A stretch of 64,000 bases of DNA from Meconema thalassinum (Eukaryota > Arthropoda > Insecta > Orthoptera > Tettigoniidae), in contig OX336389.2 of assembly GCA_946902985.2 (NCBI GenBank), positions 281,091,527 through 281,155,526 of the forward strand. The letters run 5' to 3'. Position numbers and translations under genes: made by a program. Position 1 is the first letter of the stretch; the number at the start of each line of letters is the position of its first letter. The notes below the pieces were generated by a model. The model did no database searches. It was not told the DNA's origin and worked only from the letters and a program-made list of their open reading frames with translations. This document shows, one piece after another, positions 56,085 through 64,000 of the stretch.

Positions 56085-56460
56085 TTGTTGTTGATTAATT
56101 TAAGAGCTTTGTGACATCACGTAGCCCTATGGACTACGGTGTGTGTATATATATTTTGATAACCTAGTCTATGTTATTGTGGTGTCTGTAGTGTGTATTT
56201 GTAATTGGGACAAGAGTTGGGAAGGAGGTGGCCATGGTTATAAGTTACGAGCCATCCCGGCATATGCCTGGAGTGCAAGAGGAAAAACCACGTAGAAGCA
56301 CTTCTAGGATGGCTGAGGTAGGAATCGAACCTACCTTTTACAGTTTTGTCTCACGAGACTACGTGTACCTCGTTCCAACCCCCAAGACCAGAATTACATT
56401 TCTTGGTCAGGAATCGATTTCAGGACTTTAAGATTGCTAGGCATTGCCCTACGAGGTGGT
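56085..56460 (-). mobile_element. SINE family A, reverse
   Basis: TTTAAGAGCTTTGTGACATC starts the reversed 3' end. GGATGGCTGAGGTAGGAATC then GAACCTACC is module 2. GGTCAGGAATCGATTTCAGG and the GCATTGCCCTACGAGGTGG end represent a worn module 1. Confidence 0.7.
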
Positions 56461-56559
56461 CTAGAAATTTTGAGCTGGAATCTTAAAGTTTACACTAAAG
56501 CAGGTATCGTACAAATCACTTACCAAGTTCTCCTGAAATAAAATTTAAAACTCACTGAA

Positions 56560-56830
56560 AATGTTCTTTTTTTAAGTCGCTTATCCTTCCAGCTTGGTCT
56601 CTGCGAGGAATCATTCCTCTACCGTCGCAAGGACGGTGTATGGGAACTAAACACATTTTGACAGATACAACTGGGGATGATGTCAAGCCGATTGCCCAGG
56701 GTCTAGTAAGGGAATGGTCAAGGAAGGAAGAGCGAAGGAAGTCGGCCGTGGACCTGTTGAAAGAAACCGTCCCAGCATTTGCATTTGTCTGGTGGTAAAC
56801 ATGGGAAACCTTCATGACGGCCTGTTTGAG
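56560..56830 (-). mobile_element. SINE family D, reverse, tRNA end missing
   Basis: TCGCTTATCCTTCCAGCTTG, GGAATCATTCCTCTACCGTC, AAGGACGGTGTATGGGAACT and GTGGACCTGTTGAAAGAAAC match the 9.5-kb copy. Similarity ends after ATGGGAAACC.TTCATGACGGCC, before the tRNA-like head. Confidence 0.7.
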
Positions 56831-57072
56831 GAACCAACCAGCCTCTGGGAAGGTATAACATTATTTCTTTCGTTTCAACGAAGGAATAATCACGACTCGT
56901 CAGTAATTACGTGAGATAGAACAGTTGATATTGATCACTAGAAGGCTGTTTCGTAGATACAGGTCACGTGGCAGGTTCGACTCGCTCAGAATTGTGCTCA
57001 AAATTGGCCAATCTTCTAGAAATAACTTAATGATTGGGGAATTAAATATCATATTCAACCACTGTTTCCCCC

Positions 57073-58078
57073 AGGGGCTCACATCTAGTGGGACTTGGGT
57101 TGGCGACCACGGGACCCCAGCTGAGTCCAGCATTGCTTCCACTTACTTGTGCCGGGCTCCTCTCCGTCTTCTTTCCTGTCGACCTCCCTTGGTTAACTCT
57201 TGTTTTTTCCGACCTCGACGATATTAGGGTATCCGAGGCCTAGGGAGTCTTTCACTTTCCCGCCTTAATTGGCCCTTGTCTCATCTTGCCTGATCCCTCC
57301 TTCTTCGAGGGGTCAGACCTCCTGTTTTCTTTTCTCTTTATGATTCCCGTACTGTTTTTGTTAATTGGCTCCCCGTGTCTCTAAATTCCATTTAGCGATT
57401 TTTTTTGCATCTACTCTCCATTTTGTAGGTGTTTTCATTCTACGATGTATTTTGTAAGTCTTTTCAATCTAAATTGCATTTTGCGAGTGTTTTAAACCTC
57501 AATTGCATTTTGTAAGGATTGACAATCTAAACTGCTATTTAGTAAGTCTTTCAATATAGGGGATGGGATTTTTGGAAGCATTTTCAATTTCAATTGCATT
57601 TTGTAGGTATTTTGAATATCAATTGCACTTTGTGATAATTTGGAATCTGAAATGCGCGTTTTTCAATCTAAATTGCATCGTGTATTTTCAATTTCAATTA
57701 CATTTTGTAAGTATTTTGAACCTCAATTGCATTTTGTACGTATTTTCAATCTAATTTGCATTTTGTACGTATTTTGAAGTTCACTTGCATTTTGTAAGTA
57801 TTTCGACCCTAAACTACATTTTGTGCGTATTTTTCAATCTATTCCTTTTGTGAGTATTTTCGTTCTAAATTCCCTTTTGTAAGTATTATCGCTCTCCTTT
57901 TTGTGAGTAGTTTCAATCTGAGTTCCTTTTTGTAAGTACAGTATTTTCCTTCTCACTTAATTTTCGTTCTGGTTTCACTTCATTGTCATTTTTGCTATCA
58001 CCCAGACCATTAATGACCGATAACCTAGATGTTAGGCCCCTTAAAACAACAATTATCTTCATCATCATCATCATCATC
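57073..58078 (+). mobile_element. LINE 3'-UTR, uninterrupted, with degenerate tandem array and ATC tail
   Basis: The same blocks as 11317-11570 plus 12935-13809, without the MITE: GGGGCTCACATCTAGTGGGA, GAGGCCTAGGGAGTCT, GATCCCTCCTTCTTCGAGGG, then about 20 degenerate 25-bp units (57420-57960). It ends ACCATTAATGACCGATAACC, GATGTTAGGCCCCTTAAAAC and an ATC run. It gives the empty site for the MITE at 11.6-12.9 kb. Confidence 0.75.
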
Positions 58079-58182
58079 AACCACTGTTTCCGAGTAACAA
58101 GCAAACGTTTTGATTAGTTCTATGTATACATGCAATGAAAGAAAACTGTTGTCTCGGGATTTCTGCAGTAAACTGCAGAATA

Positions 58183-58515
58183 ATGAAAATCCACAGCCTG
58201 CCTCCATTCGACCGACCGGGTCAGGGAATGGAATGAATGAAGCCCCCATCTAGCGGCGAGGATATGAGCTGTGCCGGCTGCCGAAGCCTATCGCACTCCC
58301 ATGGTGCAATGATTAAATGAATGACAGATGAAACGAAATGATAGTGGAGAGTGTTGCTGGAATGAAATTGTGACAGGGAAAACCGGAGTACCCGGAGCAA
58401 AACCTGTCTGCCTCCGCTTTGTCCAGCACAAATCTCTCATGGAGTGACCGGGATTTGAACCACGGACCCAGCGGTGAAAGGCCGGCTTGCTGCCACCTAA
58501 GCCACGGAGGCTCAG
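58183..58515 (-). mobile_element. SINE family B, reverse, full length
   Basis: GAAAATCCACAGCCTGCCTC at the left, then AGCCCCCATCTAGCGGCGAG, ACAGGGAAAACCGGAGTACC and CAAAACCTGTCTGCCTCCGC. At the right, the head TGACCGGGATTTGAACCACG and CTAAGCCACGGAGGCTCAGC. Confidence 0.88.
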
Positions 58516-58521
58516 CCTGCG

Positions 58522-58522
<1 letters not shown>

Positions 58523-58594
<72 letters not shown>
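58523..58594. repeat. AAT microsatellite, about 24 units
   Basis: Uninterrupted. It produces poly-Asn, poly-Leu and poly-Ile runs in the artefactual frames that cover it. Confidence 0.95.
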
Positions 58595-58800
58595 CTCATT
58601 GGATTTAAGCCTAGGTTCCGTTTAACTTCTGTGGCTTTTAGAGACGCCGGGCTGCTGGAATTTTGCCCCGAGGGGGGCAGTAAATCTACTGACACGGCCC
58701 CGTCGTATTTTCGCACCCTCAAATGCCAACTGACTGCTCCAGGATTCAATACTGCAACCTTGGGCACAGCAGGCGTTACATCTGGGCCACGCAGCCATTC
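58595..58800 (-). mobile_element. SINE family E, reverse
   Basis: TTTTGCCCCGAGGGGGGCAG, AGTAAATCTACTGACACGGC, CCCTCAAATGCCAACTGACT and CAGGATTCAATACTGCAACC (reversed B box). GGGCCACGCAGCCATTCTG ends it. Confidence 0.75.
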
Positions 58801-59029
58801 TGCAGAATACTGAAGTAGTCGGAATTACTAAATGCAAATTCATCGGCACATGCTTCATCTTAGCTTTACTATTATGCTTGGTACAGCACAAAATGTTTAT
58901 TATACAATTGCCTTTCGTGGTATGGCGGGGAAAAGTACTTTGTTATTCTTTCTTTCTTTTTTTTAAATTATGTTTCAAAGCCAAACATAACAAGTCTATT
59001 ACGTATTTTAATGAGACTTCATTTTCTTT

Positions 59030-59390
59030 TGAGACCACCTCGTGGTGTTGCGGCTAGAATTCTTGAGTCCGGGTTCTATTCCTGCCAACAAATGTAATTC
59101 TAGTCTGAGGGATCGTGAAGCCAAACTGAGAAGAGGCGGGTTCGATTTCCACCTCAGCCATCCTAGATGTGGTTTCCCATGGTTTCTCACTTCTGCTCCA
59201 GGTGAATACCGGGATGGTTCCTAAAGTAAGTCCACGACTGACTCCATCACAGCCCTAGCCTAAATTACAAATACACACGCTACTACAGACACCACAATAA
59301 CACAGGTTATCATAAATATCTTTTATACACCCTAGTACACTGGGCTATGTACCCACGATGTCACTAAGCCCCTAAATGTATTAACATCAT
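59030..59390 (+). mobile_element. Dimeric SINE family A, near full length
   Basis: Module 1 ACCTCGTGGTGTTGCGGCTA with GGGTTCTATTCCTGCCAAC. Module 2 GCGGGTTCGATTTCCACCTC. Body GTGAATACCGGGATGGTTCC, ACGCTACTACAGACACCACA, TAACACAGGTTATCATAAAT. End TACACTGGGCTATGTACCCA and GCCCCTAAATG. Confidence 0.8.
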
Positions 59391-59588
59391 AAACAATTTT
59401 ATTGCGATATTGTTTTTAGTACGGCATCATCAGTATTAGTAACATTAATAAAATTCTGCGTTGTATGTGATGCAAAGCGACTTAAACTGTAAGTCATCAC
59501 CTCAGGTAAAGCATAGAAAGACTGCCCTATAACTGCAAATCGTATTGTAACCGCAATCCCGCACCAGCGCTACTCGTTGCTCGCGTCC

Positions 59589-60065
59589 GGCACGATTCAA
59601 ACAAATCAGGTAGGTGGAGATCAGGTGTAGCAAGGTGTGGCCCTGGCTAGACCTGCTCGAGTTGAGCGTCGGGCACGATTCAGATGGGTTAGGTAGGTTG
59701 AGCGCGAACCTCACCCTGGCTAGACCTGTTCGAGTTGAGCGTCGGGCACGATTCAGATGGGTCAGGTAGGTTGAGCGCGAACCTCACCCTGGCTAGACCT
59801 GCTCGAGTTGAGCGTCGGGCACGATTCAGATGGGTTAGGTAGGTTGAGCGCGAACCTCACCCTGGCTAGACCTGCTCGAGTTGAGCGTCGGGCACGATTC
59901 AGATGGGTCAGGTAGGTTGAGCGCGAACCTCGCCCTGGCTAGACCTGCTCGAGTTGAGCGACGGGCACGATTCAGATGGGTCAGGTAGGTTGAGCGCGAA
60001 CCTCGCCCTGGCTAGACCTGTTCGAGTTGAGCGTCGGGCACGATTCAGATGGGTTAGGTAAGTAG
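59589..60065. repeat. 73-bp tandem array, about six units
   Basis: The unit starts GGGCACGATTCAGATGGGTT and continues AGGTAGGTTGAGCGCGAACC, TCACCCTGGCTAGACCTGCT and CGAGTTGAGCGTC. Starts at 59671, 59744, 59817, 59890, 59963 and 60036 give an exact 73-bp period. Only a few sites vary (T/C in GGGTTAGG or GGGTCAGG, CTCACC or CTCGCC). The first, diverged unit at 59589 has an extra insertion. Confidence 0.95.
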
Positions 60066-60109
60066 TGTGTTTTGGCCGGTTCTATATCCACCTCCACCTC
60101 CCCACCTCA

Positions 60110-60400
60110 CAAGATGGCGGCAGCCCGATAACTCCCGAACCCGTGGTCGGATTTTGACGAATGAGGTGTCATTGAACTCGGGCTGACACCCCCTTTCCAA
60201 TGGACGACATATTTCAACCCCAAAAATAAAACCTACCCCTACTAGGGGGTGAAATTGTAATTTTTTTAGAGAATCTCTGTTACCAATTGCAACATGTGAG
60301 AGTTTGAATGCCGATATGGATTCAAACGTTGTTCCACATAAAGTGCATATGTTCGGTGGAAAGCCACTATGAATTAGCATGCCCACTCATGGCTTTTGTA
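60110..60400. repeat. Dispersed duplicate block, copy 1
   Basis: AAAATAAAACCTACCCCTAC, TAGGGGGTGAAATTGTAATT and GTTCCACATAAAGTGCATAT recur at 60990-61170 in the same order and orientation, 790 bp further on, with about 80% similarity by eye. Confidence 0.7.
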
Positions 60401-60424
60401 AGAGGGTGGGGGAGCGGATCCCTA

Positions 60425-60640
60425 TAGATGGGTTATTGTTGACGGGTCATTGTTGGCGGGGTCATTGTTGTCGAGTCCTTGTGGACGAGTCCTTGTGGAC
60501 AAGTCCTTGTGGACAGGTCCTTGTTGACAGGTCATTGTGGAACGAGTCTGTGTGGACGAGTCCTTGTGGACAGGTCCTTGTGGACGAGTCCTTGTCCCTT
60601 TGGACTGATCCCTTTGGTCTGGTTCCTACGGTCTAGCCCA
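60425..60640. repeat. Short-unit minisatellite with palindromic GTCCTTGTGGAC
   Basis: About 12 units of 14-16 bp: GACGAGTCCTTGTG and variants (GTCATTGTTGGCGG, GACAGGTCCTTGTG). It turns at the right end into GTCCCTTTGGACTGATCCCT and TTGGTCTGGTTCC. The 85-codon frame across it is an artefact of the repeat. Confidence 0.85.
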
Positions 60641-60989
60641 TGAATTTATTTAAATTATGTCAAAGGGCCTAACTACATTTGTATGTGTTGAATTGACGTT
60701 GTTCACTAATCCCCCACTACTAAAATGTAATAACGATATGAAAGGAAAGTGATGAAATACATGTGAACACGTGTGAGATGTCATTATTAGCATTCTCCTT
60801 GTGAAACAAGTCACATCCTGTTTTGATTCATACGCGAGAAAATGCGAGTTCATGTGTAATATGATCTAACACACAGGTGTTCACATGTGCACGTGCACGA
60901 TAAGAGCTAACAAGTCACAACCTGTTTTGGCAGTGGTGGGAATAAGGCTAGAGACATGTACGAGTAGTCAAATTACTCCGGCAGACAAC

Positions 60990-61170
60990 CCCTTTCCTAT
61001 GGATAACTTATTTCCACTCAAAAATAAAATCTACCCCTACTAGGGGGTGAAATAAGAATTTTTAGGTAAAAGTCGCTTTCCATGTGCAGCATGTGGGAGT
61101 TTATATGCCAATATGAAATTAAACTCGTTCCACATAAAGTGCATGCATACAACTGAATGCCGCTATGATT
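60990..61170. repeat. Dispersed duplicate block, copy 2
   Basis: AAAATAAAATCTACCCCTAC, TAGGGGGTGAAATAAGAATT and GTTCCACATAAAGTGCATGC correspond to copy 1. Both are followed by a related minisatellite, so a composite block has been duplicated. Confidence 0.7.
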
Positions 61171-61595
61171 TATCATTTTTGTTTTTTGTTTTACGAATGT
61201 GCAATTGAGGTTTTTGTAAGAGGGCGGGCTTTTTGAATAATGATTTATAGATACGTTTTTTTTTACAAATTAACCAAAGATCCAAAAACTAATAGGTCAT
61301 CGGCTTTTTAATATCTTATGAACTAAGAAAGCTAGGAACTTGTATGAGAGGTCGTTGGACTTGTGGTGACGCCCTGTTTTTGAATGTATTATTCATTTTT
61401 TGTCAAAAGGGCCTAACTGCACTTTCGTTAATATCTCGCTAACTAATAATCACAGAGGGTCGAGTGAGGTGTCATAGGACTTAAAATGGCCAACCCCTCC
61501 CCATGACCAATGAATTTACCAAAAAAAAAAACAGCAAGGTCATTAACCTAAGATTGTATCAACTAATAATCAGAGAGGGACAAGTGAGGTGTCAC
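61171..61595. other. Unassigned sequence with repeated GAGTGAGGTGTCA phrases
   Basis: AACTAATAATCA.AGAGGG and AAGTGAGGTGTCA phrases occur twice (about 61440 and 61562), and once more in diverged form near 60160. No gene recognised. Confidence 0.35.
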
Positions 61596-61812
61596 AAGAC
61601 TCAAAGGTCCCTTTGGAATGGTACCTATGGACTGGCCCATGCAATTATCCAAATTATGTCAAAGGGTCCGGTCCAAAGGGATCAGCCAAAAGGACCTGTC
61701 CACAGGGACCCGTCAAGAATGACTCCATTCGAAAAGGGCCCTTCCAAAGGGGCTAGTCAACAGGGACCAGTCCAAAGGGACAAATCAACAGGGATCAATA
61801 AAAAGGGGGAAG
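61596..61812. repeat. Minisatellite with GGTCCAAAGGGACC-type palindromes
   Basis: Starts TCAAAGGTCCCTTTGGAATG, continues into AATTATGTCAAAGGGTCCGG as the right flank of 60425-60640 does. Then come about eight units of AGGGACCAGTC/CAACAGGGA. It is roughly the inverse of the 60.4-kb array (TCCCTTTGGAC against GTCCAAAGGGA). Confidence 0.8.
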
Positions 61813-62286
61813 CGCATCATGTAAGTCGTTGCGCGCCGCCGCCGTGGGAACATAGGTGTTTATCAGCAGTCTCCGGCAATGTTCGGGAGAGTAACCTTTG
61901 AAAGTAACTGAAACTCGGTAGTCGAAAGCATAGCTTGACCCGTTTCTTACCTATATGACAAGGTTAGGTTAGGTAAATTTAGGTTATGTTAGGTGAGCAG
62001 AGGTTAAGTCTTAAAATATTCCCTCTCTTATGTGTTCAAAGCCGATTCACTCTGAACAGTCAGCCAAAACTTTAAATATGTATTTATCATTACATAACGA
62101 ATTAAAGCAAACTTAATTAATTATGAATGGCGTTTTTTGTTACTGTTCAATGTAGACAGAATATATGCATTAAATGATAGACTCAAGACAAAATGTTTTG
62201 ATTGTTGACTTGCGTTATTGATAAATTGGTTTAATGTTAGGGGCAGTGCACACTTTCCATGTCGATAATTTATATAGGCTAGAAGG
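61813..62286. other. Unassigned sequence with short TTAGG-like runs
   Basis: Scattered GGTTAGGTTAGG and TTAGGTTATGTTAGG words occur at 61962-61998. They are too short and irregular for telomeric DNA. No gene recognised. Confidence 0.35.
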
Positions 62287-62646
62287 ATGGTGTTGCAAAC
62301 TTCTAATGTGTATTTCCAAATTTTATGCATAGTCTATTTCATAGAATGTTCCTGTAACTTAAAAGTTCATGCTGATTTTGTCTTTTTGTTTGACATTGCA
62401 ACTACAATGGTTGATTGGATATTTTTTGTCAACTTTCAAATCATGTATTTCATGTCAGATATGTTGGAATTTGTGTTCATGTGTGAAGCTATCAAGTACC
62501 GATACCTAATTGGTTACACACAACTGTTTCATAATGAAAATCTGATGTCAGATATGTTGGAATTTTTGTTCATGTGTGAAGCTATCAAGTACCGATACCT
62601 AATTGGTTACACACAACTGTTTCATAATGAAAATCTTGATCTCTGA
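62287..62646 (+). CDS. Uncertain 119-codon frame with a 31-codon tandem duplication
   Basis: The last 62 residues are two copies of a 31-residue block (MSDMLEFVFMCEAIKYRYLI, then GYTQLFHNENL), coded by adjacent 93-bp repeats at 62452-62544 and 62545-62637. The DNA copies differ at a single base (Val/Leu). I recognise no domain. The composition is hydrophobic and the frame may be a chance one that happens to cover a fresh duplication whose length is a multiple of three. It precedes the FLYWCH frame by 270 bp on the same strand. Confidence 0.25.
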   Translation: MVLQTSNVYFQILCIVYFIECSCNLKVHADFVFLFDIATTMVDWIFFVNFQIMYFMSDMLEFVFMCEAIKYRYLIGYTQLFHNENLMSDMLEFLFMCEAIKYRYLIGYTQLFHNENLDL

Positions 62647-62754
62647 TTCATTGGAGAACTGTTTACGCTTGTCTGAACCAAGACTAACTGACTACTCACT
62701 GCTAAGGTTTAGAAATTACATTTACTCAAATCACATTCTGGTAAAAAAGATCAT

Positions 62755-62835
62755 GACTACTATAAACTGCTACCACTCTTCCACCACTTTGTTAACACTT
62801 TTCTACCATTTGACTCTCACTTTTGCTCTTACTTT
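62755..62835. repeat. Upstream fragment of the CTACCACTTT minisatellite
   Basis: CTGCTACCACTCTTCCACCA, CACTTTTCTACCATTTGACT and TTTAAACTGCACATACTACA mirror, in direct orientation, the array and its right flank at 63660-63985. Confidence 0.6.
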
Positions 62836-62913
62836 AAACTGCACATACTACAAACTATCATTTTTATTATCGAGTTAACTTTACTAGAGGTTAGTTTATG
62901 CTCAACAGTCGAC

Positions 62914-63612
62914 ATGGAAGTATCAACGACTAGCTATGGTAAGCCATGTGCTTACTATAAAGGATATGCATATATTGTAAAACGAACTAATAAAAATGGA
63001 ACTGTTATTTGGTGCTGTTCGAAACAACGATCTAAAAAGTGTCAAGGAATGATTAAAACAAAAGGCTCCAACATACTTATTTCAATCGATCATCATTGTA
63101 AATCTCAAAATAATACTCATTTAAATGGACAAAATACTCTAACCAAGGTAAAAAAGCAAGACCAAGGAAAAAATAGTGTGGCTCAAGATAGTGCTTTGTT
63201 TGTTAAAGAGCATTTATTATCTCCTGAAAAAGACATGTTAGGACAGTGATTAACGTCTAAGAAACCTCTAACACTATCAAAGACAACACAAACTATGCCA
63301 AAGGTTGTTGCATTGCAAGATGAACAAAAAGGATTAGATAGTAATAGTGATGATGATTATATTGATGATAATTATATTGATGATGATAACCATGATGATG
63401 ATGATGATTATGATGATGATGATGATGAGGAGGATGATAATGGTTTACACCCAAAAAAATCATTTGTTAAATTTGTTTACTGGAACAATCCCAATAAGCT
63501 AATCCAGCGGCTTCAGTACTTGCATACCTGTAAACAGGCTGGTCATACTAAATATGAGGAAGAACTTTTGGATATAGAAAATGAGCTTCGTGATGCTAAA
63601 ATTATAGTGTAA
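62914..63612 (+). pseudogene. FLYWCH zinc-finger protein with acidic linker and one in-frame TGA
   Basis: Two listed frames (62914-63249 and 63295-63612) are in the same phase, and the 45 bases between them are open. They make one 233-codon unit broken only by TGA at 63247. Residues about 7-61 form a FLYWCH-type zinc finger: SYGKPCAYYKGYAYIVKR, then W33, C35, C43 and a His pair at 60-61. The middle is an Asp-rich stretch coded by GAT repeats (63343-63440). The C-terminus WNNPNKLIQRL...HTKYEEELLDIENELRDAKI resembles a PNELV-RL...IIEELREAGII domain that I associate with FLYWCH-containing proteins in insects. FLYWCH modules bind DNA and have spread with transposons. It may be a recent pseudogene, a read-through gene or two exons. 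Confidence is good for the domain and moderate for status. Confidence 0.65.
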
Positions 63613-63659
63613 TGAATCCATGTAACCGCTTAAACTATTTCTTAACAATACATGTAATA

Positions 63660-63970
63660 TTTTCTACCACTTTGCTACCACTTTTCTAGTTTGCTACCAC
63701 TTTTCTACCACTTTGCTACCACTTTTCTACTACTTTTCTACCACTTTTCTACCACTTTTCTAGTTTGCTACCACTTTTCTACTACTTTGCTACCACTTTG
63801 CTACCACTTTTCTACCACTTTGCTACCACTTTTCTACTACTTTTCTACCACTATTCTACCACTTTGCTACAACTTTGCTACCACTGTTCTACCACTATGT
63901 TACCAATTGCCTACCACTTGTCTACCACTTTGCTACCACGTTTCTACCACTTTTCTATCACTTTTAACTG
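63660..63970. repeat. CTACCACTTT minisatellite
   Basis: About 25 units of 11-12 bp alternate TTGCTACCAC and TTTTCTACCAC, with occasional TACTACTT. Open frames across it (63691-63999, 63765-63980) are artefacts. The end CTTTTAACTGTACATATTAA matches the right flank of the smaller fragment upstream of the FLYWCH frame. Confidence 0.93.
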
Positions 63971-64000
63971 TACATATTAAATATAAAAGTCAACGCTAAA

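Noticed and set aside
58288..58813. 159- and 108-codon frames with poly-Leu or poly-Asn
   Set aside because: They cross two SINEs and an AAT microsatellite. The homopolymers come from the microsatellite.
60379..60636. 85-codon frame with repeated VDESLWTSPCGQ-like text
   Set aside because: Translation of the short-unit minisatellite.
61962..61998. Telomeric TTAGG repeats
   Set aside because: Only a few irregular TTAGG words, not a continuous array. They are common in insect DNA.
63691..63999. Frames rich in Leu, Pro, Phe, Tyr and Thr at the right edge
   Set aside because: Direct translation of the CTACCACTTT minisatellite.

Overview
This window reads as the genome of an arthropod, most likely an insect with a large repeat-rich genome. 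The tRNA-derived SINE heads, the ATC- and AAT-tailed elements and the scattered TTAGG words look polyneopteran (orthopteran or stick-insect-like) to me. That is an impression from memory, not a test. I see no confident ordinary host gene, no rRNA and no functional tRNA gene. Almost everything that can be interpreted is transposable-element sequence, much of it nested.

Left part (1-9 kb). A minus-strand open frame of at least 733 codons runs off the left edge. It encodes a THAP-domain, P-element/THAP9-type transposase with its acidic catalytic residues in place and a probable 5'-UTR intron. To its right lie a TTAA-flanked MITE, a strongly self-complementary 0.3-kb element with a 14-bp target duplication, an LTR-like block, and a non-autonomous hAT element carrying a SINE with a perfect 16-bp target duplication.

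Middle-left (9-25 kb). This is a field of SINEs from at least five tRNA-derived families, LINE 3' ends with AT-rich degenerate tandem repeats, a decayed Penelope-like element, a Helitron end-to-end copy and a Harbinger deletion derivative.

Core (25.5-46.4 kb). One decayed EN-RT LINE is split over about 21 kb. Its endonuclease, linker/RT start, RT catalytic block and distal region appear in order, separated by two copies of a hairpin-ended MITE family and an unclassified insert. The second MITE copy is itself split by an array of three hAT-like elements (minus-strand, ZMYM1-like transposase remains) alternating with two copies of a 4-kb spacer. The middle hAT copy has a perfect 8-bp duplication on both sides. 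The outer ends of the array match the MITE, while the inner ends match the spacer. This looks like recombination of a circular or duplicated hAT-plus-spacer unit into a resident hAT element. A pogo-like MITE in the third hAT has exact empty sites in the other two.

Right part (46-64 kb). Three unrelated long foldback elements sit side by side within 3.4 kb. After them come a 31-bp minisatellite that is open in all three frames, more SINEs, a LINE 3' region, a 73-bp tandem array, and two related minisatellites built on FNNCCCTTTGGAC-like and GTCCTTGTGGAC words. Near the end is a FLYWCH zinc-finger reading frame interrupted by a single TGA and flanked on both sides by the same CTACCACTTT minisatellite. 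It is the only non-transposase coding candidate that I can partly recognise.
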